A stretch of 64,000 bases of DNA. Origin: Pyrenophora tritici-repentis. Its lineage: Eukaryota > Ascomycota > Dothideomycetes > Pleosporales > Pleosporaceae. Position numbers and translations under genes: made by a program. The notes below the pieces were generated by a model. It did no database searches and was not told the DNA's origin. It worked only from the letters and a program-made list of their open reading frames with translations. This document shows, piece after piece, positions 33,079 through 43,130 of this stretch. The DNA lies in NCBI RefSeq assembly GCF_003171515.1, contig NC_089390.1, positions 2,480,001 through 2,544,000 of the forward strand, read 5' to 3'. The stretch's first letter is position 1; each line of letters begins with the position of its first letter.

Positions 33079-34988
33079 TTACCGCTGTGACCGATATGGC
33101 TGCTGAACTTCATGAAGCGGTCGTTCGCTGTAAAACAAGTTTTCAGACCAAGGCGGGAGTTTCTTGTCGCGTTCATAGAGGTATCCACAGTTGTTGCATA
33201 GGGTACGCGGTCCCTTTGGTCCATCGCGGACAGCCCACACGGCAGTTCCCCACACCCAACAGTGTGCGCATCTCCACGTTTGCCGTTCTCTGTAACATGA
33301 TTGTCAATATTAATTCTCTCATATTTGAAATAAGTATTGGTACGTACCCTTCTTGTAGACCACCATCCTGTCCACCATAGCCTGAGCCCCCTCCAGCTCC
33401 AGGCGTGCCCCGTCCGACAGGGCTCAAACTCCTAAACCTCCTCTTCTTCTTGCTGCGCTCGCCGCGTCCCATGTTTTCTTGTCCCTCAATGTTGTTGAAG
33501 AATTCGTTGGCTGGGGCGCCCGTCATATTTGTGGTCGAGGAGAAGCGCGCTGTTTCTCTCCGTAATCTGCGGATTTGCCTCTCGCGGTCACCTTCGCGCT
33601 TCTCAATCTCCTCGGGTGATAAGATCTCAACTTTCGGTTCCCATTCATCGCACAAGTGCTCTTGGTCGTATCTCCAGCCCGCGCCGATTGTGGGCTCAAC
33701 AGCGTCGTTGTCAATCTCCCCATCACCCACTAACCCGCCATTTTCACAAGCCTCCTTCTTGAGTCGCAATACTGCTTCGTAAATGCTATGTGTCATGGCG
33801 TTAACCCATTCCCCTGAAAGTCCGAGATCTGCGCAGGTAGTTTTGGCAAACATTTCCGCAAAACCCGGTGGATGCAGGAGTGACCATTCGAACTTGTCCG
33901 TGTATAACCGGTTCATAAGGTTGATGTTGAGAGTGACAATACACCGGTAGGTGTCATCTGGATTGTGGAGCTCCTCGGATGGCAGTGCGGTGGCAGCCGC
34001 GCTGATGCCATTCGGTATGCCTACAGGTGTTTGCGCACCCTCTGTGTGCGATGCGCCGTTTGTCACAGGGGTGGAAACTCCATTAGTGGCGGGAACGACG
34101 GGTGTAGAAGTGCCGTCTCGACTTCTTTCGGGTAGTGTGACTTTGGCACCTGTTGCTTGGATACTCTGGACACCTTGTACAGCAGGCGATGCTGTAGAAT
34201 GGAAGAGGGGGTGCAGCGCAACTCCAGCATACTCCTCTAGCTGCTGCCGGATTTGGTTTGCAATCTGTGAAATGATCATTGGTTTGCGTTCAGTCGGAAG
34301 ATCCAGCTCGTCGACGAATTGTTTCGCAAATTGATCAGGCGTGGTCAAGGCCTCGTGGAGGTTCCAGAGGAAAGAATCCTTCAATCTGTAAGCTGGCGTG
34401 ACATCCGGCTGCTTGTATGCGGGCAAGTTCTCGTTGATGCCAAAATCCCGAGCATTGGAGGGCGTTGGTAGCGGGGCTTCTGGACGGAAAGACTGTATGT
34501 CCATGTCTATTCGAATCGGAATCAATGTGACTGGCAGAACCGACTGCGTCTGGACTTGTTTTTCCGTACTACAAAATGTCAGCCTCTTCTTCTCTTGACC
34601 AAATCGTGCCAGTTGCCACTCACAGGTTACGCTTCGGTCTGCCCATCCAGTCCCGCCATATCCCCTGCGTGTCGATAGGCGCAGTGAGCTCTTCGCCTAG
34701 AGCTGCTATTTGCGCTTGTTGGTCCACGCTTGACGGGTCGGCCTTTTGTACACTGCGCAGGCCCGTTGCTCGCCGTGGACGGTCACTATCTTCGAAATCA
34801 TCGTCATCGTAGGCATCTTCTGCATAACTGAGGACAGCAGTGCCTCGCTTCGTCACGCGCGGCGCAGGGAGCGTATTCGAGGGCGGGACGATGGGCGATA
34901 TGAGTGAATTCCCGTGGCTACGTAGGCGCGGCGCATAACTAGACATGAATGCCTGCGGCGGCGCCGTCTTTCCCGTGGTCGTAAACAT
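33079..34988 (-). CDS. SFH1: SNF5-family chromatin remodeller subunit, Sfh1-like
   Basis: Three exons: 34988-34624, 34568-33348 and 33289-33079, giving 598 residues. The start is the ATG at 34988; the frame upstream is reached only through a GTG. Residues ~1-30 include YAPRLRSHGNSL, an N-terminal SNF5-group pattern. The SNF5 repeats occur at ~130-200 (PIRIDMDIQS, LKDSFLWNLHEALTTPDQFAKQF) and again at ~260-340 (TLNINLMNRLYTDKFEWSLLHPP, FAKTTCADLGLSGEW). The third exon adds a GATA-like zinc finger (WRCAHCWVWGTA and RTLCNNCGYLYE), seen in filamentous-fungal members and missed if the last intron is ignored. Sfh1 belongs to RSC and Snf5 to SWI/SNF; the choice of Sfh1 is likely but not certain. Confidence 0.92.
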
Positions 34989-36043
34989 GGCTGTTAACAC
35001 GCGCGATGAGTCGTGTAGGAAATGTAAGGAAGCTCAGCAGAGCTCGCGAACACCGGACGCGTCGCAATCCTTATAAGGGCGAAATGTGGACCGACAGAGG
35101 CGCAAAGTTTGGTGAGATGTATGTCAATTCGCAATACTGCCCGGGCTATTAGTGACAGTGAAAGTCCGTTCGAACGGCAAATGCTCGTGCGCGTTCCTGT
35201 AAAGTGATGGGATGCTTTCGCGGTTGCGATGCAGCTAAAATTGCCAAGAACCGCTAATCTGGAATAACGCTAGGGTGATATCCCCCCTTCACCCACTTCA
35301 CGATGCGCTTTACATTTTATTTCCACGACTGCCTGGTCATTAGCGAATAGGTGCATAAAAGCAGCGAGTACAGGAAACACTTATTAGCCTCGCAAAACAC
35401 GGTGTATGACAAGGCGCAAAATGAACTCAGCCTACGCAAATCAACTTATCGCACGCTCACTGACAAGAGATCGGGTAACTTTACATCATATAGGGTCTCA
35501 ATTCCTCCTCCCGTTTCATACAGTCTCACTCTTCCATTGTTAGTCATTCTGCCAAGTCATCGACGTCTCATGCTGTTCACTCGGTGTGTTGTTCACTCAT
35601 GTGCTGTTCACTCACTATCCCGTCACGTCACCAGTCGCACCATAACTGATATTCAAATGTGAATAGAAAGCGAGACTTATCACGCCGGCTCTTCGTAATA
35701 ACACAAGTGCACTCGGGTCTCTGTCCGGGGCCCGTAGAGATCTTGCTATCGCAGATTCACGCAATCACACAATGGTACCCCGCGCTCATTGGCCACAGGG
35801 CTACAATACTATTGTCTAACTGTCACTCACCTTCACTCCGTAACAAATTCTTCACCCTTTGTCTCATTGTACAGGCTGTTGTGACACAACACCTCTCGAG
35901 GGCTATTGTATTATAGCTTCACAGCGCCCTTCCTAGGCCTTACGACTACTAAAGCCTCTACTCTATTCTCCCCTACCAAACTCATACCTTCCTTTCTCCA
36001 TCAGATTTGCAACGTTATTCCACACTTCAACACACATTTCAAC
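34989..36043. other. Divergent promoter region between SFH1 and the LPMO gene
   Basis: About 1 kb. It includes three closely spaced TGTTCACTC copies (about 35574-35616). The last 100 bases before the LPMO start are C/T- and CA-rich leader sequence. I see no additional gene. Confidence 0.5.
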
Positions 36044-37246
36044 ATGTTCAACAAGTCCACTCTTTTCGCCGCCATGCTGGCCATGGCACCTTTTTCCGCC
36101 AACGCTCACATGATTATGGCGAGCCCCGTTCCTTACGGCCATCCCAACAACTCTCCTCTCGATGCATCGGGCTCCGACTATCCTTGCAAAGCAGGGCCTT
36201 ACACCATTGTCACTATGAACGACTGGAAAGTAGGATCGACACAGAAGCTGTTCTTTACAGGCACTGCTGTCCATGGCGGCGGTAGCTGCCAAGTCAGCGT
36301 CACGAAAGACAAGGAACCCACCAAGGACTCCAAGTTCAAGGTCATCTACTCCATCGAAGGTGGCTGCCCTGCCAATTTCCCTGCTAATTATCCTGAGGGC
36401 GGCCCTAACTACGACGGCTATTTCCCTTTTACTGTGCCACCTGAGCTCCCCAACGGACAAATGACGATGGCTTGGACGTGGATGAACAAGGTTGGTAATC
36501 GGGAATTCTACATGAACTGCGCGCCCATCACCGTTTCAGGAGGAGCTACCGACACGAAGGCCTTCGATGCACTCCCCGATATGGTTGTCGCCAACATCAA
36601 CGTGCCAGCTGCCGGTACTTGCAAGACAAAGGAGACTTTCGACTACACATTTGCCAACCCGGGAAAGTACAAGACTTCGACCGGTTTTGGGCCTTGGATG
36701 GATCCTTGCAGCACTGGTGATAAGTCGACGGCTCCTACTCCCAGTGGTGGCGGTGGTGCAGTCAATGCAGGAAATCCTGTTCCCGATGCCGCGCCTGCTG
36801 CTGGATCTGGATCTGGAGCGGAACCTCCCGTATCTGGGGCTCCTGTTGCTGGTGTACCCGCGGCTCCAGCATCGTCCGCAGTTCCAGTATCTTCTGCAGC
36901 CCCAGTGGCTTCTGCGCCTGCACCCAACACCACACTCCGTACTATCGCAACCGTCCCTAAACCTCCTTACCCCGCAAACAACACCTCAGCACCTGCACCC
37001 ACCGGCCAACTCCCCACTGCTTCTGCTCCTGCTCCAGTCCCCACTGGCGCAGCACCCGGCGGTAACGGTACCCCTTGTCCTACCAATGGCGCAATCATCT
37101 GCTCGCTCGATGGTACGCAATTCGGCATCTGCAATTTCGGCAAGGCTCTCATGATGTCTGTGGCTACTGGGACCAAGTGTGTGAATGGAGCCATTGCGCG
37201 CCGTGACGCTTTGTATAGCCATCGCAACATGCGAACTGCCATTTGA
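36044..37246 (+). CDS. Secreted AA11-like lytic polysaccharide monooxygenase
   Basis: Single exon. I chose the ATG at 36044 because it gives a proper signal peptide (FNKSTLFAAMLAMAPFSANA) cleaved before a His; the frame further upstream lacks an ATG. 400 residues. The mature protein starts with His, the first copper ligand of the LPMO histidine brace, in HMIMASPVPYG. The second likely ligand is the His in GTAVHGGGSCQ. The catalytic part (~20-235) has Cys pairs and NSPLDASGSDYPCK, as in AA11. A Pro/Ala/Ser linker of ~110 residues leads to a C-terminal Cys module (GTPCPTNGAIICSLDGTQFG), similar to the X278 module linked to chitin binding. AA11 enzymes oxidatively cut chitin, so cell-wall remodelling or chitin use is expected. 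Family assignment is by motif only. Confidence 0.88.
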   Translation: MFNKSTLFAAMLAMAPFSANAHMIMASPVPYGHPNNSPLDASGSDYPCKAGPYTIVTMNDWKVGSTQKLFFTGTAVHGGGSCQVSVTKDKEPTKDSKFKVIYSIEGGCPANFPANYPEGGPNYDGYFPFTVPPELPNGQMTMAWTWMNKVGNREFYMNCAPITVSGGATDTKAFDALPDMVVANINVPAAGTCKTKETFDYTFANPGKYKTSTGFGPWMDPCSTGDKSTAPTPSGGGGAVNAGNPVPDAAPAAGSGSGAEPPVSGAPVAGVPAAPASSAVPVSSAAPVASAPAPNTTLRTIATVPKPPYPANNTSAPAPTGQLPTASAPAPVPTGAAPGGNGTPCPTNGAIICSLDGTQFGICNFGKALMMSVATGTKCVNGAIARRDALYSHRNMRTAI

Positions 37247-37708
37247 GTCGGGGTATGAGGCTGCTGAGGCTGGTCTCTGGCATTTATGGTTTCCCGACAG
37301 CGAGGATGCGTGATGCAGAGTTTGATTTTGAGTTTTGTCACTGTTTATACGACGCGATCACCAGCGATCACCATGCTTTGAGTATGCGAGCATAGCGTAG
37401 CATATTAAATCAAAAGTTGTTTCATGTAACTGAAATTTGTTGGCCTATTGTGTTGTGCTGTGATGTCTGTGGTGTTCATAAACCATGTCTTGAATGACAT
37501 CCGTTATGGTACGTTGCATTGTAGGATAGATCGTTTGTCTCTTACCACTACAGCACAAGACAGATCGACCGATGTCTGAGACCATCGCTTCTTCCTTCTC
37601 ACTTGCTTTAGTCACACGTGCACTAGATCATTCTGTACAACACCACATCATCTCCTATGAAATCAAATCCCTCTTTATAGCAACTCTTGTATCTTTACCC
37701 TCCAACTA
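37247..37708. other. Spacer between convergent LPMO and GIY-YIG-like genes
   Basis: About 460 bp between two 3' ends. I see nothing in it beyond probable 3' UTRs. Confidence 0.5.
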
Positions 37709-38806
37709 TTACAATCTCCTTGGTCCCCCACTACTCCTAAAGAGTCCCCACCCCACCACCACAGCTGCCGCCCCTAACAGCACCCAATGCGGCACAAAAA
37801 CACCGTCTTTCTCAATATGCATATTATACCCTCTCGCCTTCTCCGCATACGCCTTCTTTCTCGCCTCAACCTTTTCCCTATCCACAACCCCCTTCTTCTC
37901 CAACAGTACCTTTTCAGACACCCCACCCCTCTCCCCCCTCTTTCTCTCCAATTCTCTCAACCACTCCTGCACAAGCTCATCCTCCTCGCCGCTCAAGTCT
38001 ACAAAGGGCTGATCTTTAAAGGATATAAGACCTTGATCTAGCGGAGATGCAATATTAAGACCACCCACCACCCCCTCCCTGCTTTTCCTCCTCTTTTGAC
38101 TAACAACAGCACCAGTCTCATCAACTTCGTCCTCGCTGAGCGGCAACCACTCCCTCAACTTCTCCACCGGCAAACTGCGAAAAACAAGACACATCAGCAT
38201 CTCCAGCACATTCATCGTCAGTACCACCTCCTCCATACCCATGGGCACAAAACACAAGACCGCAAAAACATTCCACGCACTCCTCTCTAGCCCAAAATAA
38301 TGCAAGCCCCCATTGTCTCGCCTGTACCTGAAATTCAAATGCTGGCCAACTCTCTGCCGTAAACACATCGTTTGGCCAACATACACTCGTAAGCGCTTGT
38401 CTAGGCCTAAGATTCCGTTGAGATAGATGGCTCGGCCTTCATAGCGTAGGTCGCCTGGGTAGGGCGAGATTTGCTTTAGAGCGTCCAGGGACCAGAGGGG
38501 CGTGGAGAGGAATGTCCAGACGGGGGCCCGTATGAGGGATAGGAGCGTGGTTGTTAGGGTGGGGATGGTGTGGTGGGTTATCCATGGGGAATAGTGCTTG
38601 TGGTAGGGGCAAGTAGGTGATTGAAGTGTGGTAAGGAGGTGAGTTAGGATGGCGTGGGTTTCGAGGTAGGCTGGGGATTGAGACTGAGACTGAGATTGAG
38701 GTTGGGGTTGGGGTTGGGGTTGGGTGGTCATTGTTGGTGGTCGTTGGCCAGAGAGGTCTTGATGGGATAGTGCTGATGTCGAGCTGGCAACTGAAACTGT
38801 GGCCAT
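37709..38806 (-). CDS. GIY-YIG-like domain protein with C-terminal membrane anchor
   Basis: A single exon of 365 residues; ATG at 38806. The N-terminus has a PQ/SQ dipeptide repeat (~28-44). Residues ~115-205 resemble the GIY-YIG nuclease fold: AIYLNGIL then RVYVGQTMCLRQRVGQH matches the GIY...YIGxTxNLxxRxxxH pattern, with the Tyr, Gly and the catalytic-type Arg kept, and a later Glu (MGMEEVVL) where the metal-binding Glu is expected. A charged region follows, rich in Lys and Glu. The last ~20 residues before the end form a transmembrane helix (WVLLGAAAVVVGWGLF), so the protein is probably tail-anchored. A fungal-specific, membrane-tethered nuclease-like protein is unusual; whether it is active is open. 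Confidence 0.72.
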   Translation of the reverse strand: MATVSVASSTSALSHQDLSGQRPPTMTTQPQPQPQPQSQSQSQSPAYLETHAILTHLLTTLQSPTCPYHKHYSPWITHHTIPTLTTTLLSLIRAPVWTFLSTPLWSLDALKQISPYPGDLRYEGRAIYLNGILGLDKRLRVYVGQTMCLRQRVGQHLNFRYRRDNGGLHYFGLERSAWNVFAVLCFVPMGMEEVVLTMNVLEMLMCLVFRSLPVEKLREWLPLSEDEVDETGAVVSQKRRKSREGVVGGLNIASPLDQGLISFKDQPFVDLSGEEDELVQEWLRELERKRGERGGVSEKVLLEKKGVVDREKVEARKKAYAEKARGYNMHIEKDGVFVPHWVLLGAAAVVVGWGLFRSSGGPRRL

Positions 38807-39584
38807 TTTGTATGTCTAGTAGTTCCGGGTTGTAAATGCAGGATACTGCACGTTGTTAGGCAGCGGACCCGTATAGGATTAGCGCCGAGGCAGCAAGACG
38901 CCGGCGGGAAGGCGTCGTAATGCTATGTTGATATTACATGTGCGGTCAGATAATGAATAATGAAACCATTAGAAGGTGAAAACATTGTTCAGCAAATGAT
39001 TCTTACTACGCGGTGTTGATGGGACGAGATTTAGCAGTGAGGCGATTAAGGCTGACCAATTTGCTTGCCTCATCAGGTAATGCAACGAGAAGTGTCGATT
39101 ACGGCGCGTCATGGGCACCATGAGGTCTATGACTTTGGCGCACTTTTTCGCCTCTAGAAAACCGTTCCAACCAACACCAGCTAGCGTCATCACACAACCC
39201 GGGCAGTAGCCTAGATCACGGGAGCACACAACGATAGCACTGCACAGTTGCCAGGCCTCATTCAAGTAGCGGTGAGATTCTTGTAGACCTATCGCATTCA
39301 ACAAAACGGATGCACGGTCTAATGTAATAGGCTTCTTTGCTTGCGCTGAGCTATGGATATTGTAGACTGTTTTCTGTCTCATCGTGGACTCCTTTTACTC
39401 CTTTTGGACACAGCCAGCCGCGTTCATGCCCCCGTCTTACCCCAATAGACGACCACTACCGATTAACCTAGGCCTGTTGCTGTCGCTTCCCAGATCAGTC
39501 CTTCAGCGAACGGATTACCAGTTGTGCGTTGTTATGCAGGAACATCTTGCCAGTATTTCCTTTTATATCCAAAACATGGATGTA
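38807..39584. other. Spacer upstream of GIY-YIG-like gene
   Basis: About 780 bp with that gene's promoter and the 3' region of SEC13. The minus frame at 38969-39382 has a protein-like length, but no recognisable content and no splice support. Confidence 0.45.
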
Positions 39585-40773
39585 CTACTCCTCAATCGTC
39601 TTGACGCACTCCCATCCACCGCTCAGCCTCTCCTTCCATAGGCTGACCCTGTTGTCGCCGGTGCTGACTGCTAGAACGTTGCCGCTCAAGCTCCAACTCA
39701 CGCGCCAAGCAGCAGCATCGACGTCCAACTTGGTGCGCTTCCACTCTCCGCGTAAATCCGAAGAGGTCCAGATGATGACAGTCTTGTCCTGGGATGCGGA
39801 GGCAATGTATGACTTGGAAAGGACGGTAGGTGACCATGCAACGTCGCGCACCCAGTCCAAGTGACCGCCAGGTAGTATCTGCACGTTCTGCCAGTTGCCA
39901 GCCTCGGCGCTAAACTCCCAGATCTTGACCTGGCAATCGCTTCCACCTGTAACCAATCGTCGCGCAGCAACTGTCTGATTCCCACTCGCGCCAACAACCT
40001 GTCCTGGTGCAACAGCAGGAGCCCACGAGACACTATTCACGCCGCTACCATGAGCATGGAAAATCTGATGTGTCCAGTTGTTGTCCTTGAATTCGAGTAC
40101 CGAGACATTGCCGTCGGTCGATGCGCAAGCGAGAAGGCAACCGGCTTCGTGGGGTGCCCAGGCGACGAGATTGACGGATGCCGTGTGTAGAGCGACGTCG
40201 TAGATCTTCTGCCAGCTGTTGGACTGCTCGCGCCAAATGAGGACTTTGCCGTCGTAGGAAGAGGAAGCGAGAATGTTGCCGTACTTGGGGTGTGCCCATG
40301 CTACGCTCCAGACGGCACCTTCGTGTCTGTCAACCCGTCAATGCAAGTCCTAGTGTACTCTAACGCCGCAAGGCCCCAGGTGTCATTCTGAACTGCCTAT
40401 CCTAGCCATGTACGTACCCTTTGAGAGTCTCCACCAGTGTGTGCTTGTCGGCTTCGACTTCAAAGATCTTGATGGACTTGTCCGAAGAACATGTTGCTAG
40501 TCGCCTGCCATAGTAGTCCAGGACAGCATCGTGCTGGAGCTCGTTAGCCTGGATGGAGAACAGGTCGGTGCCAGGTAAAGCTGCCATTGCGCCAGCAGGT
40601 GTGGGGTTTGGGGTACGAATGTGGGCTTGGGTAGTGATGGAATGAGACGGGTGTGTGTCGACGTACTATCATGTCATCATGGCCAGAGTTCGCTATAACG
40701 TTCGCCTGGAATGCGGAAACCGCAAGTTAGCGGGACAGTTGTGAGGGCGCGAGGGCGGGCATGTGCTTGCCAT
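39585..40773 (-). CDS. SEC13: COPII coat / nucleoporin protein SEC13 (WD40)
   Basis: Four exons: 40773-40771 (the ATG alone), 40705-40667, 40533-40418 and 40326-39585, giving 299 residues, the family's normal size. The first intron has a GC donor (ATG|GCAAGC) and a CAG acceptor. The joined N-terminus reads [14 protein letters not shown] and continues into [20 protein letters not shown], a near match to Sec13 of other fungi. A start at 40587 would lose this. Six WD repeats follow, including [30 protein letters not shown] and [17 protein letters not shown]13 forms the outer COPII cage with Sec31 at ER exit sites, and is part of the Nup84 nuclear pore and SEA complexes. It diverges from VPS37. 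Confidence 0.95.
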
Positions 40774-41033
40774 TTTCCTTGTACAGCAGCTGTGGCGTTT
40801 AGATGTTGATCAAGGGGAAATTCAGGAAGGATTGAAGGTTTAATGGCAAGTGTGTAGGCAGCAATATAGGCAGGCGCGTCAAGACGTGTCCAGAGCTTGG
40901 AAGTTGGGTTGCTGCTGCTGTGGCCTCAATGCAGGGGTCTAGCGATGAGATTAGATTAGATGGCTCCAACACGCTACTTGACTGAGCATCACATGCTACT
41001 CTGCTTTGAAGCGACAACATCACAACTCTCATC

Positions 41034-41874
41034 ATGTCGTATTCATCTCCACGCCATTCACAGAGTTTTTACCAGTACGACTCTTCAACGCCACCACCGC
41101 CGCCGCCCAAACCTGGACGTTCAAGCGGGACTGCAACACCATCACAGGGCCCTCCACTGCCTCCGCCCCCACCAGGGCAAGCGTCTTCTGGAAATCAGCA
41201 GCATACGTCACAGGCGCAATACCAGCAATATGCGCCCACAGATGCAGAGCAGTTTGTGATTCAGCCCCCGGATAATGGCTGGTTGCCAGATGTTCTCAAG
41301 GACAAGTCGTAGGTCAATTCTGGAACATTAACACGAGCATTATTGAGTTGTAGGCAGAACAAAGGATTTGCATCATGTATTGCAGACACCAGAACTGCAG
41401 AATGCGATTATTTATAATCCCGAAACAACACATGCCTCTCTGACTGCATCCATTGCACCTTTGCAGGCGCTTCTTGCACAGAACGTGGGACTGGCAGAAT
41501 CACTCAAGCAGCTTGAAGCGCACGTGCAGCATCAGCGGGATGGGGTGCAGTCACGATTGCTGGCACTCCGTGCCCTAGAGCGGCAGTGGAAAACGAAACA
41601 AGCCGAGCAAGATGAAGCGCTCCGAGAGTTTAGTCCCCCGGCCTTGTATCAGCGTTTGAGTGCCTCAGTGGGTGAGCAAGAGGCTCTCTGCCGAGGCCTC
41701 GAAGAGAGCTTTCTCGAAGGCGAAGGCGAAGGCTACGGCGGTGGGGATGCCGTGGCCAGCGACCGCGAGGTGACGGACTTTGTGAGGCGGCTGAGGGAAG
41801 GGCGCAAGGTTGCCTATCTCCGGGCAGAGCGCAAGGAGCGCTGGGATGAAGGCCGAGTGGGTGGGTGGCGGTGA
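41034..41874 (+). CDS. VPS37: ESCRT-I subunit VPS37 (Mod(r) domain)
   Basis: Two exons, 41034-41308 and 41358-41874 (GTAGGT donor, CAG acceptor), giving 263 residues. The first 75 residues are Pro/Gln-rich with polyproline runs. The splice joins GWLPDVLKDKS to TKDLHHVLQTPELQNAIIYN. The rest is a long helical coiled-coil Mod(r) domain (~90-250), with ALLAQNVGLAESLKQLEAHVQ and ALRALERQWKTKQAEQDEAL. Vps37 joins Vps23/TSG101 and Vps28 in ESCRT-I on endosomes and sorts ubiquitinated membrane proteins into multivesicular bodies. The 260 bp between this start and that of SEC13 is a shared promoter space. The call rests on the domain pattern and position; confidence is good. Confidence 0.88.
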
Positions 41875-43130
41875 GGTGTATGTAGCAGTAGAGTATAATA
41901 GAGGTCCTGACAGGCTGGACAAGTGTTCGGGGGTACCCGGAGTTTCGAATAGCGCCAACGGTTTTCTAGGGGCAGGTTCGGAATTATTCGCAGCACTGGT
42001 CCATGCGCGAGTTGTTACAGGGCTCTCTGATGGCACAATCGTCCGTGTGGCATGAATGTTTATGCGGCGTCAGACGTGAAGGATAATGCCAGCCATTGTC
42101 CAAGCGGCTGGCACATGCTAAGCTGGCGAGTTGAATTGCGCTCGGTCCCAATGTCAGATAATAGTAGCACTAAGATGATAACAGATGCTAAGATTACAGC
42201 AGCGGGGCGGCTTCATCTTGACAGAGATTGCCATGGCCCTCTCGTATACTACTGTTTCGTCGAGTCGTGTTCCCGCGCGCATGGTCCGCCGTTCGCAGGT
42301 GTCGCGCTCGAGCCAAATGCCCAAGACAGGCTAGCGCCTAGTGCCAGCTTCCGCATCGGGCGGAGGTAAGTGGCTAGCAGCTAGGGTAAATTGCTTGCGC
42401 GATGCGAGAAAATGAAGTTGACGCAAGCCACCCCGTTGCAGGCGTGACGGACGTCGGAGCAATAGTAGAGCGACCCAGGCTCTCCAGCCCTCCAGCCCTC
42501 CAGCCTGCACGCTAAGACCAGTGACACTTGCCATGGGCGTGGGTTATGCGCATCGCGGTACTGCGTGCCGACGAGCTGCTTATGGTGATGCCATGCTGCT
42601 ATGCCTCACCGCGGCGTTTCACATCCTCAGGCATTGCTGTCAACCCCACAGTGCAGCGACATACTTGCAGTACCTAACATTGCGCCCCGGAGTGCGCGAG
42701 ACTGCACAAGCAACGCCAGCTCCGCAAGCCAACGTTAATCTTCGCCTTCAACCACAGGTTCCGAATCATCGACAACTCTCCACTGACTGCGAGCCGCCCC
42801 CCAAGACGCGCCCCTTGGCCCAGCCACCCCCATTGGCCGGCTAAGCAGCGTACCTGCAGAGCCCGGCTTGCCCCTGGCGCTCCTCTGCTCCACTCCCAAG
42901 TACGCGAACCGCCCATCACAGGTAGGTCTGTGTGGGTGAGCGCCTCGATCCGACCAATTCAAGGCCTGCCGTCAGCGTCAAGACCCCTTCGCGCCCCTGT
43001 CGCCGGCACATGTGCCAGGTCGCTAGCCAGGTCTCCTTTTTCGAGCAACCGTCTTTGGCGACTCTCCACCTCTCTTTGCGCCCATCATTTGTGCAAGGCC
43101 ATGTCTATCGCGGGGGAATAGGTCGAGAAT
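41875..43130. other. Spacer and leader upstream of the coiled-coil gene
   Basis: About 1.25 kb. It includes the VPS37 3' region and a C-rich leader. A six-codon upstream ORF ends nine bases before the next start codon. I see no supported gene. Confidence 0.5.
43101..43121 (+). promoter_or_regulatory. Upstream ORF (6 codons) in the coiled-coil gene leader
   Basis: ATG to TAG encodes MSIAGE. The stop lies nine bases before the main ATG at 43131, an arrangement that could lower main-ORF translation or require reinitiation. Whether it is transcribed in the mRNA is not shown. Confidence 0.4.

Noticed and set aside
38695..38730. TTGGGG repeat as telomere-like or regulatory repeat
   Set aside because: It is the coding sequence of the PQ dipeptide repeat in the GIY-YIG-like protein.
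40402..40587. SEC13 start at the ATG at 40587 ([10 protein letters not shown])
   Set aside because: The stretch up to GAGCTCCAG is intron; the conserved NSGHDDMI exon upstream joins directly to HDAVLDYYG.
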